From assembly GCA_014529385.2 (NCBI GenBank), contig CM043959.1, positions 50,891,253 through 50,955,252 on the forward strand: 64,000 bases of DNA. The letters are read 5' to 3'. This document shows positions 44,966 through 58,300 of this stretch, in pieces. The notes under the pieces are model-generated. The model was not told the origin of the DNA, ran no database searches, and worked only from the letters and a program-made list of their open reading frames with translations. The translations under genes and the position numbers were made by a program. Every line of letters starts with the position of its first letter. The stretch's first letter is position 1. This DNA is from Adiantum capillus-veneris. Taxonomy: Eukaryota; Streptophyta; Polypodiopsida; Polypodiales; Pteridaceae.

Positions 44966-46062
44966 AAGAGTACCAACTATCGAGGAAATTCTAACCATTC
45001 TAAAAGTTTTGCATGAAGAGGCATGTGGTGGTCATTTTGCGCAAGAGTTAACTATGAATAAGATTTTGCGTGCGGGGTATGTTTGGCCAAGCCTGCATGT
45101 GGATGTCCAACATTAGTGTAAAATCTGTCACAACTGTCAGATAAATGAAAATAGAAGGTTGGTACATGGTCCAAGGAAAATTGCACTTGAAAATGGACCC
45201 TTTGAAAAGTGGGGCATTGATGCTATGGGTCCTCTGTCTAGAACAAAAAATGGTAAACTCTATGTTCTAGTGGCTGTAGATTACATGACTAGGTGGGTAG
45301 AGGTTCAAAGTATGGCAAGGGTAAATGGGAAAACAGTGAGCAGGTTTGTCTACACTAATATTTGTTGTAGATTTGTCACACCTTTGGAGATTGTTTCTGA
45401 TAATGATCTGGGGTTGAGGAAGGGTTTACTCAAAGAAATTTGTGAAGAGCTCCACATTCTACATCTTCATAGCACACCCTACTACCCACAGTCAAATGAC
45501 ATTGACAAAGTTGTGGGATGACTTCTTGGATGGTGCCTTGTGGGTGTATTGAACTACATATAGGGAAGCCACATAGTTCACACCATTTCACTTGGTCTAT
45601 GGTCAATGGTCTATGGTCAAGAGGATTTGCAACCTATTGAGCTCAACATTCCAACAATGAGGCTACAACAGAGGGACATGAGGAGATCAAGATGTGTGGG
45701 TGGATCAACTTCTTACTTTAGCTGAGCTTGAGTGGAAAAGAGAAGCAGCTTACGAGTGCTACAAGAGGAAAGCTATGAAAGCAAAGGAAAATCTTCATAA
45801 GAAGGTTAAGGACAAGCGTATCAAGGACGGTGGGCTGGTGTTAAGGTATGACAATCGACTTGACAATAGGTTTGATGCTAAATTCAACACCACATGGCAA
45901 GGTTCATGTGTGATCAAAAAATATTTTAATTCAAGTTATCATCAGCTCATGGATTTAGATGGCAAGAAGCATCCTAAGAAGGTGAATGGGTACCGACTAA
46001 ATCCCTACTTGAGTCACACTCTACCAAAGGATCTACAAGAGCATCACCAAGAAGCCATATGA
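44966..46062 (+). pseudogene. Integrase, plus-strand Tat-like element
   Basis: The zinc region (HEEACGGHF ... CKICHNC) is followed by the core in frame 45159-45521, with WGIDAMGPLSRTKNGKL and VSDNDLGLRKG, in which the usual SDxGxxF pattern is degraded. The segment that should contain the catalytic Glu is frameshifted or lost around 45500-45690. The C-terminal part (45694-46062) has LVLRYDNRLDNRFDAKFN, then the WQGS equivalent of the GPF motif and VNGYRLNPYLSH. Integrase would insert the DNA copy; this one is dead. Confidence 0.88.
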
Positions 46063-46223
46063 TCATGTAAGTTTTGTAGTTTGGTTTGTGTTGATAGTTC
46101 AAGACAAGGTGAATAAGAGCTACAAAATGAAGACTTATTTGAGGCACAAAACATCGCAAATAGCTTGAACCCACTCTCATTGAGAAAGATGCCTTTTGAT
46201 GGTACATGAATGTATCATCATCC
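46063..46223 (+). other. 3' untranslated part, plus-strand Tat-like element
   Basis: Short non-coding sequence between the end of pol and the polypurine tract. Confidence 0.65.
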
Positions 46224-46237
46224 TGGGGGAGAGCTAA
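46224..46237 (+). other. Polypurine tract, plus-strand Tat-like element
   Basis: TGGGGGAGAGCTAA directly precedes the 3' LTR. Confidence 0.85.
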
Positions 46238-47825
46238 TGATAGCATTTTTTTGGCTATCGAAAATTGCCATAGTGAGCTACCTCACCCTACCAAAATCAC
46301 CCAAACTCTATGGCTATCCCCTACCTTTTCATTGTACATAAGCGTGTGTGAGCTAGGGGACTTTCCCTATATCTCCTTAAAAACCCTCACTTAGCTAGTC
46401 ACTCGGCTAGTTCAGTCAAAAAATTTTAAAAAAATAAAATCCAAAATATATTATGGCCCTTTTGTGTATAAATATTTCATTGTATATAGTGCCTAAATAT
46501 AGGGATTTTTTATTATGATTATTTTGGTATTTATTTAAATATTTTTACCTAAGTATGTTATTTACATTGATTTACCATTACCATAATTTTGCATACTCTT
46601 TTTTCCATATATAAATATTTTCATCCAAGCCTCTCTAAATTTTCATGTGAATCCACTCCAAAAAAATCACAAAATACCTTTCACCCAGTCGTTCCATTTT
46701 ACTAAATTACCGTTTTACATGCATTTTTCTTTACTTCTTGTAAATAGTCCTAAATCAATAAAAACAATTGAGTTCTCCCTCATTTGATTTCCTATATTTT
46801 CATATATATTGTTTATCATTTTATATTTATATATAGCTGGCACTCTTCTAGATTCCACAAATTGTTTATATTCTAATATGTTTTTTCCCATCATATCCAT
46901 ATATCATATTTGTGAATAATCCTACTCCATACATATTTTCAAACCCTCAAGAATCTAATAGGTCATGCTCTCATGCAAGGAGGGGCTCACTCATGGAGGA
47001 TTATGCAAATCCAACAAAAGGGGGGCCATTGAAGACTTTTCTAGGAGGAAAAACATACATTTTGGTGGGATTTTTAGCGTCTATCTTCACTCCAAATTTG
47101 AAGTGGTGACTAAATAAAAAAATGTGGACCAACATCTGAATAATCACCTCAAACATTTTGATAATTTTTGGAGCTACCACCAACGAGATAAGATCTTTTT
47201 GGTGGACCCTAGTCTGCCCACTTTTCTCACAAGTAACCCATATCTCACCTCCTTTCCTACTTCCACACACACACAAACTCACTTATCTCTATTCCTCACT
47301 CAAACCTGCAACTTCCATGGTTTTCTCTCACCCTCCGCGCCATTAGCCTCCCCTCCCACACCCACATAGCTCTCTTTTGAAGCTCTACCTACATCCACCA
47401 TCTTTATATATCTCCCTATTACTCCCATATTACAATTTTATTCTACCCTTTCAATAATGCATTAAAAATCAGCAACCTAACCATATTAGTCTCTGTAAAA
47501 TGGGGGTCTTTTACCAACAAAACCCTCATTCTCTTTGTGGTGATTCAACTATGGCGACAACGTGAAAAGAAGATGAAGAAGAACGGTGGTCACTTTTGAC
47601 AATCTACGTAAGGGTGAGTCCATGATTCCTCAAGGATTCACTATCTCAAGGGTACACCCATCTCATTCACCCCTCTTTTCTCATCCTTCAAGTCATTTTA
47701 CCCATTGTAAATATATTACTAACTTTTTCTAGTGATTGCTAACATTAACTACTAGCCTACTAACACAAACACTCATTAATCCAACTCTAAAAAGCACCTT
47801 CCCTTAAGACATGTACATATAGTAG

Positions 47826-47881
<56 letters not shown>

Positions 47882-48916
47882 CCCCCCCTTTCTTAAAACT
47901 CTACTTTCACCTTATCTACCATCAATAATGCGCTCTCTTGAGCCCACATCCATGACTCAAGCTGACAAAGAAGGCCCACAATATTTGGATATTCAAAAAA
48001 ATCATAATCCTGATTTGTTAGCTTGTAAATTATGATTTCCAATAATCTTAATTAGGGGTCTCCAACCTTTAAATAGGCCCCTCTCCTTCTTGTAAAACCA
48101 TCCCCAAGATCTCACATAGCACCCCAACACTATAGGTGCGAGGAGAGATTTAGGTGTTGTCATCACCTTGTGAGCTTCACGCTTGGTGTGAGAGAAGCTT
48201 TGATGCTACACATCCCAAAGTGAGAGTGTGAGTACCCAATCTAAAACCACTATTGTATTTGCTCTTTCATTTTCAACAATCTAAGATTTTGGTGCTTCAA
48301 AGGCGTGTCTTAGTTCTAGAATCGTCATCCTTTCACTTGTGCCGCATAGTTTGGTGAATCCAAAGTGACTCGTATCTTTTAAGTTCCATCATTTGAGCTT
48401 GTTTAAGAAAGTGGTTAGAATAATTTCATTGCCATGTTTCTTGTTCATTGTAAGAGGGTTTGGTAGTGAGAGGTTTCCCACACCCCAAGAAAATGTGTGT
48501 GTGCTAGCAATGTTTACCATTCACCAATTGTTTGTTTAGTTTATGCAATCTCTGTGATAGTGTGATAGTATACACCCTTACCTTGCAAATGGTCAATCAC
48601 ATATTTTCACAAACTCCATTTCTCTCTCTCTCTCTTTCTTTCCTTTGATCTAGCTCTCTCTTGCTCCATTTGGTGTGTGTTTTGGTGTAATATTGTTTGT
48701 GTGTGTTTTTTTGCATCTCCTCTTGGTCATGACAAGATCTCACTTGCATCCTAGTTCGCATCCCATAACTAGGTGGTGCCCCTTCACTTGCTTGGCTGTG
48801 GATTTTGTTGTTTCTTTTATCTTACTTGTGATTTTTCCATTCCCAATTGAGCAGCACAAGAGCCCTTAGGGGTGTTTAGAGGTCGCATCTCTTGTTGCCT
48901 GCCCCAAACTGCCTCA
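46238..48916 (+). mobile_element. 3' LTR of plus-strand Tat-like element
   Basis: A 2.68-kb LTR homologous to 38364-41074. It starts TGATAGC and ends CCTCA. It is followed by CTGT, the second copy of the 4-bp target duplication. Confidence 0.9.
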
Positions 48917-49093
48917 CTGTTAAACACTCTAACAAAGTGTAGGAATTGACTTAATTTTCAATCCATAGGTCCATTTTCAAAACTTTTGATGCCATAGGAC
49001 ATACTGGTCATGTTGATTCTGATGGTACCAAGAAAAGTCAATTTGGGAAACAAACATGGATCATGATCCATGTTCCCATATGGAGCTTTGACC
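48917..49093 (-). repeat. Satellite array, inverted block (right part)
   Basis: Reverse-complement monomer sequence resumes after the retroelement. At 49093/49094 it changes abruptly to plus orientation (ACAGTCTCAGGACCAGGACAC). Confidence 0.9.
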
Positions 49094-49919
49094 ACAGTCT
49101 CAGGACCAGGACACAGGAACTTTGGCTTGTATCTTGGTCTCCAAAAGGTCAAATGATCAACACTAGGTCTGCACTGTGGGTTTCAACATATCACCTGTTT
49201 TGGTCCCTTTTGACCCAAATTTACTCATTTTTTTCCAAAACTAGACTGCGGGATATGTTTTCTTATGTATGCACTACTGATCTAGAAAACGTTTGAGTCA
49301 AGCTATCACTATGGGGACAAGGATCATGACTCATGTTTGAAGCCCAAATTGATTTATATCTTTGTACCATCAGAATAAGCATTACTAGTAGGTCATATGG
49401 CATCAACATGTTTGAAAATGAATCTCTTGATTGAAATTAGGTCAATTCTTGCACATTGTCAAAGTGTTTGATAGTTTTGGTCTTTTGGCTTGGTCTTTTA
49501 TATCCAAATTTTGTCTTGAAAAGAAAACTCAACTCCCTGTGTTGTGCTCTAGCTATTGTACAAGTTTGGTCTCAGTCTATGACACATGGACATGGATCAA
49601 GATCCATGGTCTAGGTGTGTTATATTACAAGCAAGCTTTCTTCCTGTCTTTACCTAGCTAAATTTGGAGTTATCTATCAAAAGTTTGAGAAATTTTGGTG
49701 AATTGCACTTGAAACATCACTCAAAACAGTCTCAGGAACAGGACACAGGAACTTTGGCTTGTATCTTGGTGTCCGGAAGGTCAAATGATCAAAAACTAGG
49801 TCTGCACTGCGATTTTGAACAGGTCACCTCTTTTGGTTCCTTTTGACCCAAATTTGCTCAATCTTTTCCAAAACTAGGTTGCAGGATATGTTTTCTTGTG
49901 TATGCACTGCTAATCTAGA
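49094..49919 (+). repeat. Satellite array, plus orientation
   Basis: About one and a third monomers (anchors at 49118 and 49750) up to the LINE insertion point in the TAATCTAGA part of the monomer. Confidence 0.93.
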
Positions 49920-52131
49920 TGGGCTTTTCAGATGCTTGGATCGGAAGGGTGTCAGCTTTGTACAGATGGGCACACAGTCAGGTACTTTTGTCAAGAGGTA
50001 GAGGTGATCGTCTCATGCTCACATGTTCAATCAGACAGGACTGCCCTCTTGCCCCCTTCCTCTTTCTGTTCTATGCTGAGGTGATGAGCAGGTTTTTGGT
50101 CTCACAGTAGGTTGGTTTACGTGGCTTAGTGCTCCCTATTCAGGGAGGTGAGCTACTGGACACTGAGTTTGCAGATGAATCAGACTTATACTTGGAAGGC
50201 CAAGAGGCCAACCTTCACAGGTGTGAGCAGGCTCTTAAGAATTTTTTTTGTGAATCTGGTGCACTGATCAAATGGAGAAAGACAGTGGCTTTCTCAGTTG
50301 GTAGTGCTCCTATGCCCAATTGGATGCCAGGTGAGGGTTTCAGGTGGATTCCCCCAGGGACTGCAGTTTGATACTTCGGCTGTCAGGTTGGTTTGGACTT
50401 GTCTCCCGAGCAACAGATTTCTCCCCTCCTCATGTTTATCAGGAGGAAGTTGTTACATTGGAGCTTCGCACGACTTTCTCTTGCAGGCAGAGTTGTAGTG
50501 GCCAACCAAGTGTTGTTGGCTACTATGTGGTACATCACTTCTTGTTGGATCTTCTCGAGTCCTTCTAAATTAGCCAAGTAGAGAGACTAATCAAGAACTT
50601 CCTTTGGTCATGGTGTGACACTCAGATAGCCCGAGCCAAAGTGGCATGGCAGGTCATTACTCTTCCTTGTTCCCAAGGAGGGTTGGGGATCATATACCCA
50701 GCACAGCAGAGTAGAGACCTTCTTGGTAAGTTCATTGCTAGAGGACTTCTTCCAACTGAGGAGCCCTAGAAGGAGTTCTTGCTTCAGCGGCTTAGTGCTA
50801 GGGTGCCTCAGGCTGGAGGCCCCTGGCGACCCTCAACTAGATGGATTTTCATAGAGATGTGCAGAGTTGTCTTGAGCAGGAGACTGGAGGACCGCTTTGT
50901 TGTGAGTCTACTCTAATCTTGGGAGCAACTATGGCGAGGCCTGGAGCAGTGTCAGCCTACTTGCATGAAGGAGTTCCTGAGAAAGCCCCTTGTTTGGAAC
51001 CCCATGGTTAGCATTCAGAGAGGCCACTTGGTTGGTAGTCGGCCTCATGTTTCCTAGGGTCCCATGGCAGAGGGTCTAGCATGCTCTTTAGGTGATTGGT
51101 TACAGTTTTCAAGCTTGTTAGAGGAGCTCCAGGGCTTTCAGCTACTACAGGGCATGAGAGGGGTGCAGAGCATGTGTCACGACATCTCAGAGGTAGTACT
51201 AGTTGAGTGGCTCACACCTCTTGAGTCAACAACACCCAGATGGATGGGAGCCTTCACGTGGCTAGAGGTTCTCATCTCAGCTCGGGCTTGGTCAGAGACT
51301 ATACCCTCCTGGTTTTTTTAGCTACAGGGTGAGGAACATTTACATAGAGTGGCGGTTAGGCTCCACAAGTGGCAGAGTGCTATTTTCAGAGGATCTAAGT
51401 GGTGGGCATTTGTGGGAGGACTTGTGTCATAGATCCCAACCCAGCAGCTCTTGTGACTAGCCACTAGAGACTGTGGGTTTGGGAGAGTTGTCCACAAGCA
51501 CGAGTACAGTGGGATCCTGGAGAGTGTCCTTGGAGGTTGTGGGACTCCAGACAGCCAAGGCGAGTCACTTTTTTCCAGTGGTTGGCTGGTTGCACACCAA
51601 GCTACAACAGTTGGAAGTTGGCTTGTACATAGTGGTCTCTCGGCCGCATGTGCAGCTTGTGACCATCTTGTGGAGAGTCAATGTCACTGTCTTTGGGATT
51701 GTCCTTTAGCACAGCAGGTGTGGCTTCGTGTTCTTTGAATGATGCCATCTCTTTCCACAGCTCGACAGTACACTTGGGGGGCAGCTACTTGGTTTACTCT
51801 CACGGGCCCGGCACTTCAATATTGAGTTATCCTCCACCAGTAGGATGATAGTGATGCAGGGGGTCGACCTACACTCCAGCCTACTATAGACCTTACTCCA
51901 CAAGAGTGGTGCAGTGAGAGAGAGGAGTGTTGGGAGCTCATCAGCGGCTTGACACTCTGGTTCATCTGGCGGGCCCGCTTCTTCCGCATCTTTGAGGCTC
52001 GCCCTGTACCACCAATAGAGACTGTTCGAGATCTTTGGCTAGAGTTGATCGATACTCTCAGCAGAGGACAGTTCAAGAGACTTCAGGGCAGCTCCAACCG
52101 CATGCGGGAGTGGTGCGAGGCTCTCCTTTGA
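49920..52131 (+). pseudogene. LINE reverse transcriptase and C-terminal region
   Basis: The frame at 49919-50110 has SIRQDCPLAPFLFLFYAEVM (family pattern RQGCPLSP). After one stop, 50129-50371 has LDTEFADESDLYLEGQE, where the catalytic FADD has become FADE. RT thumb sequence follows in other frames (LDLSPEQQISPLLMFIRRKL, SLAGRVVVANQVLLATMWY). The downstream region is coding-like through several frames. Near 51647-51725 CAACDHLV, then CLWDCPLAQQVW, matches the Cys/His zinc region found at the C-terminus of plant LINE polyproteins. Endonuclease and the N-terminal RT are missing by truncation, and many stops make it inactive. Confidence 0.88.
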
Positions 52132-52353
52132 CTCTGGCGTCCTGTGCCTTTCTTCATCACGGTCCAGGGTGTGCTCAGATGGCACTACCGTCCACCTGTG
52201 TGGCTCTGATTTAGCCTCATTGTACATATGTTGTTTCTTTTTTCATTGGGTGAGTCTCGCCATCATGATTGTTGTTTATCTCTCTGGCAGAGGTGGTTGT
52301 AGCCCCATGGGTAGTTTCATCAAGTAATAGAAGGATCTTTTTCTCGGAAAAAA
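49920..52353 (+). mobile_element. 5'-truncated non-LTR retrotransposon (LINE)
   Basis: The sequence starts abruptly inside a LINE reverse transcriptase and ends in a short A run (52348-52355). AATCTAGA flanks it on both sides (49912-49919 and 52354-52361), an 8-bp target duplication partly merged with the A tail. The satellite monomer continues across it. 5' truncation, A tail and target duplication are the hallmarks of target-primed reverse transcription. Confidence 0.92.
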
Positions 52354-55300
52354 AATCTAGAAAACTTTTGAGTCGAGCTCTCACTATGGGGACAAGGATC
52401 ATGTTTCATGTTTGGAGCCCAAATTGACTTTTCGTGGTACCACCAGAATCAGCATGACTAGTAGGTCCTATGGGATCATAAGTTTTTGAAAATGGACCTC
52501 TCGATTAAAAATTAGGTTAATTCTTGCACCTTTTCATAGGTTTTTGATATCCAAATTTAGTCTTGAAAAGACCACTTAACTCCTTGTTATGTGCTCTAAC
52601 TATGGTACAAGTTTGGCCTCAGTCTATGACGGGGGGACATGGATTGCGATCCATGGTCTAGGTGTGTTTTATTGCCTGCCTAGACCATGGATCACGATCC
52701 ATGGTCCAGGTGTGTTTAATTGGCCAAAATCTTTCTTCGTGGCTTTACCTGACACAATTTGGAGTTGTCTATTCAAAAGTTAGAGCAATTATGGTGAACT
52801 GCACTTGAAACAGCACTCAAAATAGTCTCAAAACTAGGACACAGGAACTTTGTCTTGTATATTGGTCTCTTGAAGGTAAAATGGCCAACAGTAGATTTGC
52901 ACTGCGGTTTGCAATCTATCACCTCTTTTACTGCCTTTTCACCCAAATATGATCTATTTTTTCCAAAACCACACTGGGGGAAAATTTTAGGTCACGATAT
53001 CACTATGGGGACAAGGATCACGATCCAAGTTTGGAGCCCAAATTGACTTTTTGTGGTATACTATCAAAATTAGCATGACTAGTAGGTCCTATGGGATCAT
53101 AATTTTTTTTAAATGGACCTCTGGATTGAAAATTAGGTCAATTCTTACACTTTTTCATAGTCTTTGGCTTTTGGCTTGGTTTTTGATATCCAAATTTGGT
53201 CTTGAAAAGACCACTAGACTCCCTATTATGTGCTCTAGCTATGCTACAAGTTTGGTATTAGTTTGTAACAAGGGAACATGGATCATTATCCATGGTCAAG
53301 GTGAGGTCTATTGCCCGTAAGCTTTCTTCCTAGCTATACATGACTCAAATTGAGTTGTCTACTATCAAAAGTTAGAGCTGCCTTTTGAGCCAAATTTGCT
53401 TAATTTTTTGACCCAAATTTACTTAATTTTTTCCAAAATTAGAATGGGGTATATGTTTTCTTGTTTATGCACTATTGATTTAGAAAATTTTAGGGTCAAG
53501 ATGTCACTATGGGAATAAGGATCACGATCCATGTTTGGAGCCCAAATTGACTTTTCTTGGTACTATCGGAATCAAAATGACTAATAGGTCGTATGGCATC
53601 AGAAATTTTTAAAAATGGACCTCTGTAAGGAGTATTAGGTTAATTCTTAGACTTTGTCAGAGTGTTTGACAGCTATGGGCTTTTGGCATGGGTCTTGATA
53701 TCCATATTTAGTCTTGAAAAGACCACTAGACTCCCTTTGATGTGCTCTAGCTATGGTAAAGTCTAGTCTCAATCTATGACACGGGGATATGGATTGGGAT
53801 CCATGGTCTAGGTGTGTTTTATTGCCCGCAAGCAATAAAACTTGGAGTTTTCTATCGAAAGTTAGAGCAATTTTGGTGAATTGCACTTAAAACAGCACTC
53901 AAAGCAGTCTCATGACCGGGACACATGAACTTTGGCTTGTATCTTGGTCTCCCAAAGGTCAAATGGTCAACACTAGGTCTGCACTACGATATTCAACCTA
54001 TCACATGTTTTGCTTCCTTTTGACCCAAATTTGCTCATTTTTTCCAAAACTAGATTGGGGGATATGTTTTCTTATGTATGCACTATTGATGATCTTGAAA
54101 AATTTAGGGTCAAGCTGTCACTCTGGGCACATGGATCACGATCCATGTTTAGAGCCCAAATTGACTTTTCCTCCTACCATCAAGATCAGCATGACTAGTA
54201 GGTCCTATGGCATCAAAAACTTTTGAAAATGGACCTCTCGATTGAAAATTAGGTCAATTATTGCACTTTGTCATAGTGTTTGATAGTAATGGGCTTTTGG
54301 CTCGGTTTTTGATATCCAAATTTGGTCTTGAAAAGACTACTAGACTCCTTGTGATGTGCTCTAGCTATGGTACAGGTTTACTCTCAGTTTGTGATAGGGT
54401 ACATGGATCGCGATCCATGGTTTAGGTGTGTTCTATTTCCTACAAGCTTTCTTCCTAGATTCACATGACTCAATTTGGAGTTGTCTATCAAAAGATAGAG
54501 GAATTTTAATGAACTGCACTTGAAATAGCACGTAAAAAAGTCTTAGGACCAGGACACAGGAATTTTGGCTTGTATCTTGGTCTCCCAAAGGTCAAATAGT
54601 CAACACTAGGTCTGTACTGCTATTTTCAACCTATCACCTATTTTGGTCCGTTTGACCCAAATTTACTCAATTTTTTCCAAAACTAGACTAGGGGATATGT
54701 TTTCTTGTGTATGCACTACTGATCTGGAAACTCTTAGGTCAGGCTCCATGTGGGGACATGGATCGTGATCCATGTTTGTTGCCCAAATTGAGTTTTCTTG
54801 GTACCATCGAAATCAACATGACTAGTAGGTCCTATGGCCTCAAAAACTTTTGAAAATGGACCTCTCGATTGAAAATTAGCTCAATTCTTGCACTTTGTGA
54901 GGGTGTTTAACAGTTCTAGGCTTTTGGCTTTGTTTTTTATATCCAAATTTAGTTTTGAAAATACCAATAGACTCCCTCTGATGTGCTCTAGCTATGATTA
55001 AAGTTTGGTCTCAATCTATGTGACAGGGAGACATGAATCGCATTCCATAGTCTAGGTGTGTTCTATTGCTTTCTTCCTGCCTTTACCTAACTCAATTTGG
55101 AGTTGTCTATCAAAAGCCCAAATTGACTTTTTTTGGTACCATCACAATCAGCATGACTAGTAGGTCATATGGCATCAAAATTTTTGAAAATGAATCTCTA
55201 GATTGAAATTAGGTCAATTCTTACACATTGTCAGAGTGTTTGACAGTTGTGGGCTTTTGGCTTGTTTTTTTATATCCAAATTTTGTCTTGAAAAGACCAC

Positions 55301-58300
55301 TCGACTCCTTGTGTTGTGCTCTAGCTATTGTACAAGTTTGGTCTTAGTCTGTGACATGGGGACATGGATCAAGATCCATGGTCTAGGTGTGTTCTATTGC
55401 CAGCAAGCTTTCTTCCTCTCTTTACCTGTCTATCAAAATGTTGAGCAATTTTGGTAAACTGCACTTGAAACAACACTCCAAACAGTCTCACAACCAGGAC
55501 AGAAGAACTTTGGCTTGTATCTTGGTCTCCCGAAGGTCAAATCGTCAACACTAGGTCTGCACTGTAGTTTTCAATAGATCACCTATTTTGGTCCCTTTTT
55601 ACCCAAATTTGCTCATTTTTTTCCAAAAATAGACTTCGAGATATGTTGTCTTGTGTATGCACTACTAATCTTAAAAACTTTAGGTCAAGGTGTCACTATG
55701 GGTACATGGATTGCGATCCATATTTGGATCCCAAATTGACTTTTCTTAGTACCATCAGAATGAGCATGACTAGAATGAGCATGGATTTTCTTGGTACCAT
55801 CAAAATCAACATGACTAGTAGGTCCTATGGCATCAACAAGTTTTGAAAATGGACCTCTGGATTGAAAATTAGGTCAATATTACATTTTGTTAGAGTGTTT
55901 GACAGTTCTAGGCTTTAGGCCTGGTTTTTGATATCCAAATTTAGTTTTGAAAAGACCAATAGACTCCCTATGATGTGCTCTAGCTATGGTACAAGTTTGG
56001 TACTAGTCTATGATAGGGGGGAATGGATCGGGATCCATGGTCTAGGTTTTTTCTAATACCCGCAAGCTTTCTTCCTGGCTTTGCCTGACTCAACTTGGGG
56101 TTGTCTTTCAAAAGTTAGAGCAATTTTGGTGAACTACAATTGAAAGAGAACTCAACACAGTCTTAGGACTAGGATAGAGGAACTTTGGCTTGTTTCTTGG
56201 TCTCCCAAACTTTCAAATAGCCAACACTAGGTCTACACTACGGTCGTTAACATATCACCTGCTTTGCTGCTTTTGATCCAAATTTGCCCAATTTTTTCAA
56301 AAACTAGACTGAGGGATATGTTTTCTTATTTTTTCACTACTAATCTTAAGAAATTTAGGTCAAGCTATCACTATGGGCACATGGATCGTGATCCATGTTT
56401 GGATCCCATTTTGACTTCTCTTGGGTACCATCAGAATCAGCATGATTAGTAGGTCCCATGGTATCATAAATTTTTAAAAATGGACCTCTCGATTGAGAAT
56501 TAAGTCAATTCTTGCACTTTCTCAAAGTGTTTGATAGTTTTGGGCTTTTGGCTTGGTTTTTTATATCCAAATTTTGTCTTGAAAAGACCACTGGACTCCC
56601 TGTGATGTGCTCTAGCTATGGTACATATTTGGTTTCAACATGTGACAGAGGGACATGGATCGTGATCCATGGTCTAGGTGTGTTCTATTGCCCAAAAGCT
56701 TTCTTCTTGGATTTATCTGAATCAATTTGGAGTTGTCTATGAGAAGTTAGAGCAATTTTGGTGAACTACACTTGAAACAGCACTCCAAATAGTCTCGCGA
56801 CCAATACACAAGAACTTTGGCTTGTCTCTTTGTCTCAGGAAGGTCAAATGGGCAACTCTAGGTCTGCACTACGATTTTCAACCTATCATCTGTTTTGCTA
56901 CCTTCTGACCCAAATTGCTCATTTTTTTCCAAAATTATACCCATGGTTATGTCTTCTTATGTATGCTCTACTGATCTAGAAAATTTAGGTCAAGTTGTCA
57001 CTATGGGACATGGATCACCATCCATGTTTGGAGCCCAAATTGACTTTCGGGGTATCATCAAAATTAACATAACTAGTAGATCCTATGACATTATGTATTT
57101 TTGTAAATGGACCTCCTGTAGATTGAAAATTAGGTTAATTCTTGCACTATGTCAGAGTGTTTGGCAATATTGGGATTTTGCCTTGGTTTTTTATATCCAA
57201 ATTTAGTCTTGAAAAGACCACTAGGCTCCTTGTGATGTGCTCTAGCTATGGTACAAGTTTGGTCTCAGTCTCCGTGACAATGGGGTGTGGATCGTGATCC
57301 ATGGTCTAGGTATGTTCTATTGCCTGCAATCTTTCTTCTTGGTTATAGGTGACTCGATTTGGAGTTGTGTATCAAAAGTTAGAGAAACTTTGGTGAAGTG
57401 CACTTGAAACAACACTCAAAACAGTCTCCGGACCATGACACAAGAACTTTGGCTTGTATCTTGGTCTTTCAAAGGTCAAATGGTCAACACTAGGTATGCA
57501 CTGCGGTTTTATACCTATCTCCTATTTTGCTCCCTTTTGACCCAAATTTGCTCATTTTATCCAAAACTACACGGGGGATACGTTTTCTTGTGTATGTACT
57601 ACTAATTTGGAAACTTTTAGGTCAAGCTCTCACGATGGGGACATGGATCGCAATCTATGTTTGGAGCCCAAATTGAGTTTTCTTGGTACCATCAGAATCA
57701 GCATGACTAATAGGTCCTATGGCATCAGATACTTTTGAAAATTAGGTCAATTGTTTCACTTTGTCATAGTGTTTAGTAGTTTTGTGCTTTATGTTTGGTT
57801 TTTTATATCCAAATTTAGTCTTGAAAAGACCACTAGACACCTTGTGATGTGCTCTAGTTATGGTACAAGTTTGATCTCAGTCTGTGATAGGGGAACATGG
57901 ATCGCGATTCATGGTCTAGGTGTGTTCTTTTGCCCGCAAGGTTTCTTCTTGTCGTTACTTGACTCACTTTGGAGTTTTCTATCAAAAGTAAGAGCAATTT
58001 TAGTGAAATGTACTTCAAATAGCACTCAAAAGAGTCAAAGTACCAAGATGCAGGAACTTTTGCTTGAATCCTAGCCTCCCAAAGGTTAAATGGTCAACAC
58101 TAGGTCTATATTGTTTTCAACATATCACGTTTGCTACCTTCCGACCCACATTTACTCATTTTTATACAAATTTAGACCGAGGGATATGTTTTCTTTTGTA
58201 TGCACTACTGCTCTAGAAAATTTTAGGTCGAGCTGTCACAATGGGGACATGGATTGCGATCCATGTTTGGAGCCCAAATTGACTTTTCTTGTTACCATCA

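Larger units (their letters stand above)
38364..48916 (+). mobile_element. Plus-strand Tat-like Ty3/gypsy element, internally deleted
   Basis: A 10.55-kb element with 2.7-kb LTRs. The internal order is gag, knuckle, protease, RT, remnant of second RNase H, integrase, polypurine tract. Its proteins are clearly related to those of the minus-strand element at 15480-32991, including the unusual protease site and the PBS. The first RNase H and the first half of the second are missing. Stops and frameshifts are frequent, so it is dead and probably the oldest of the LTR elements inside the array. Confidence 0.92.
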
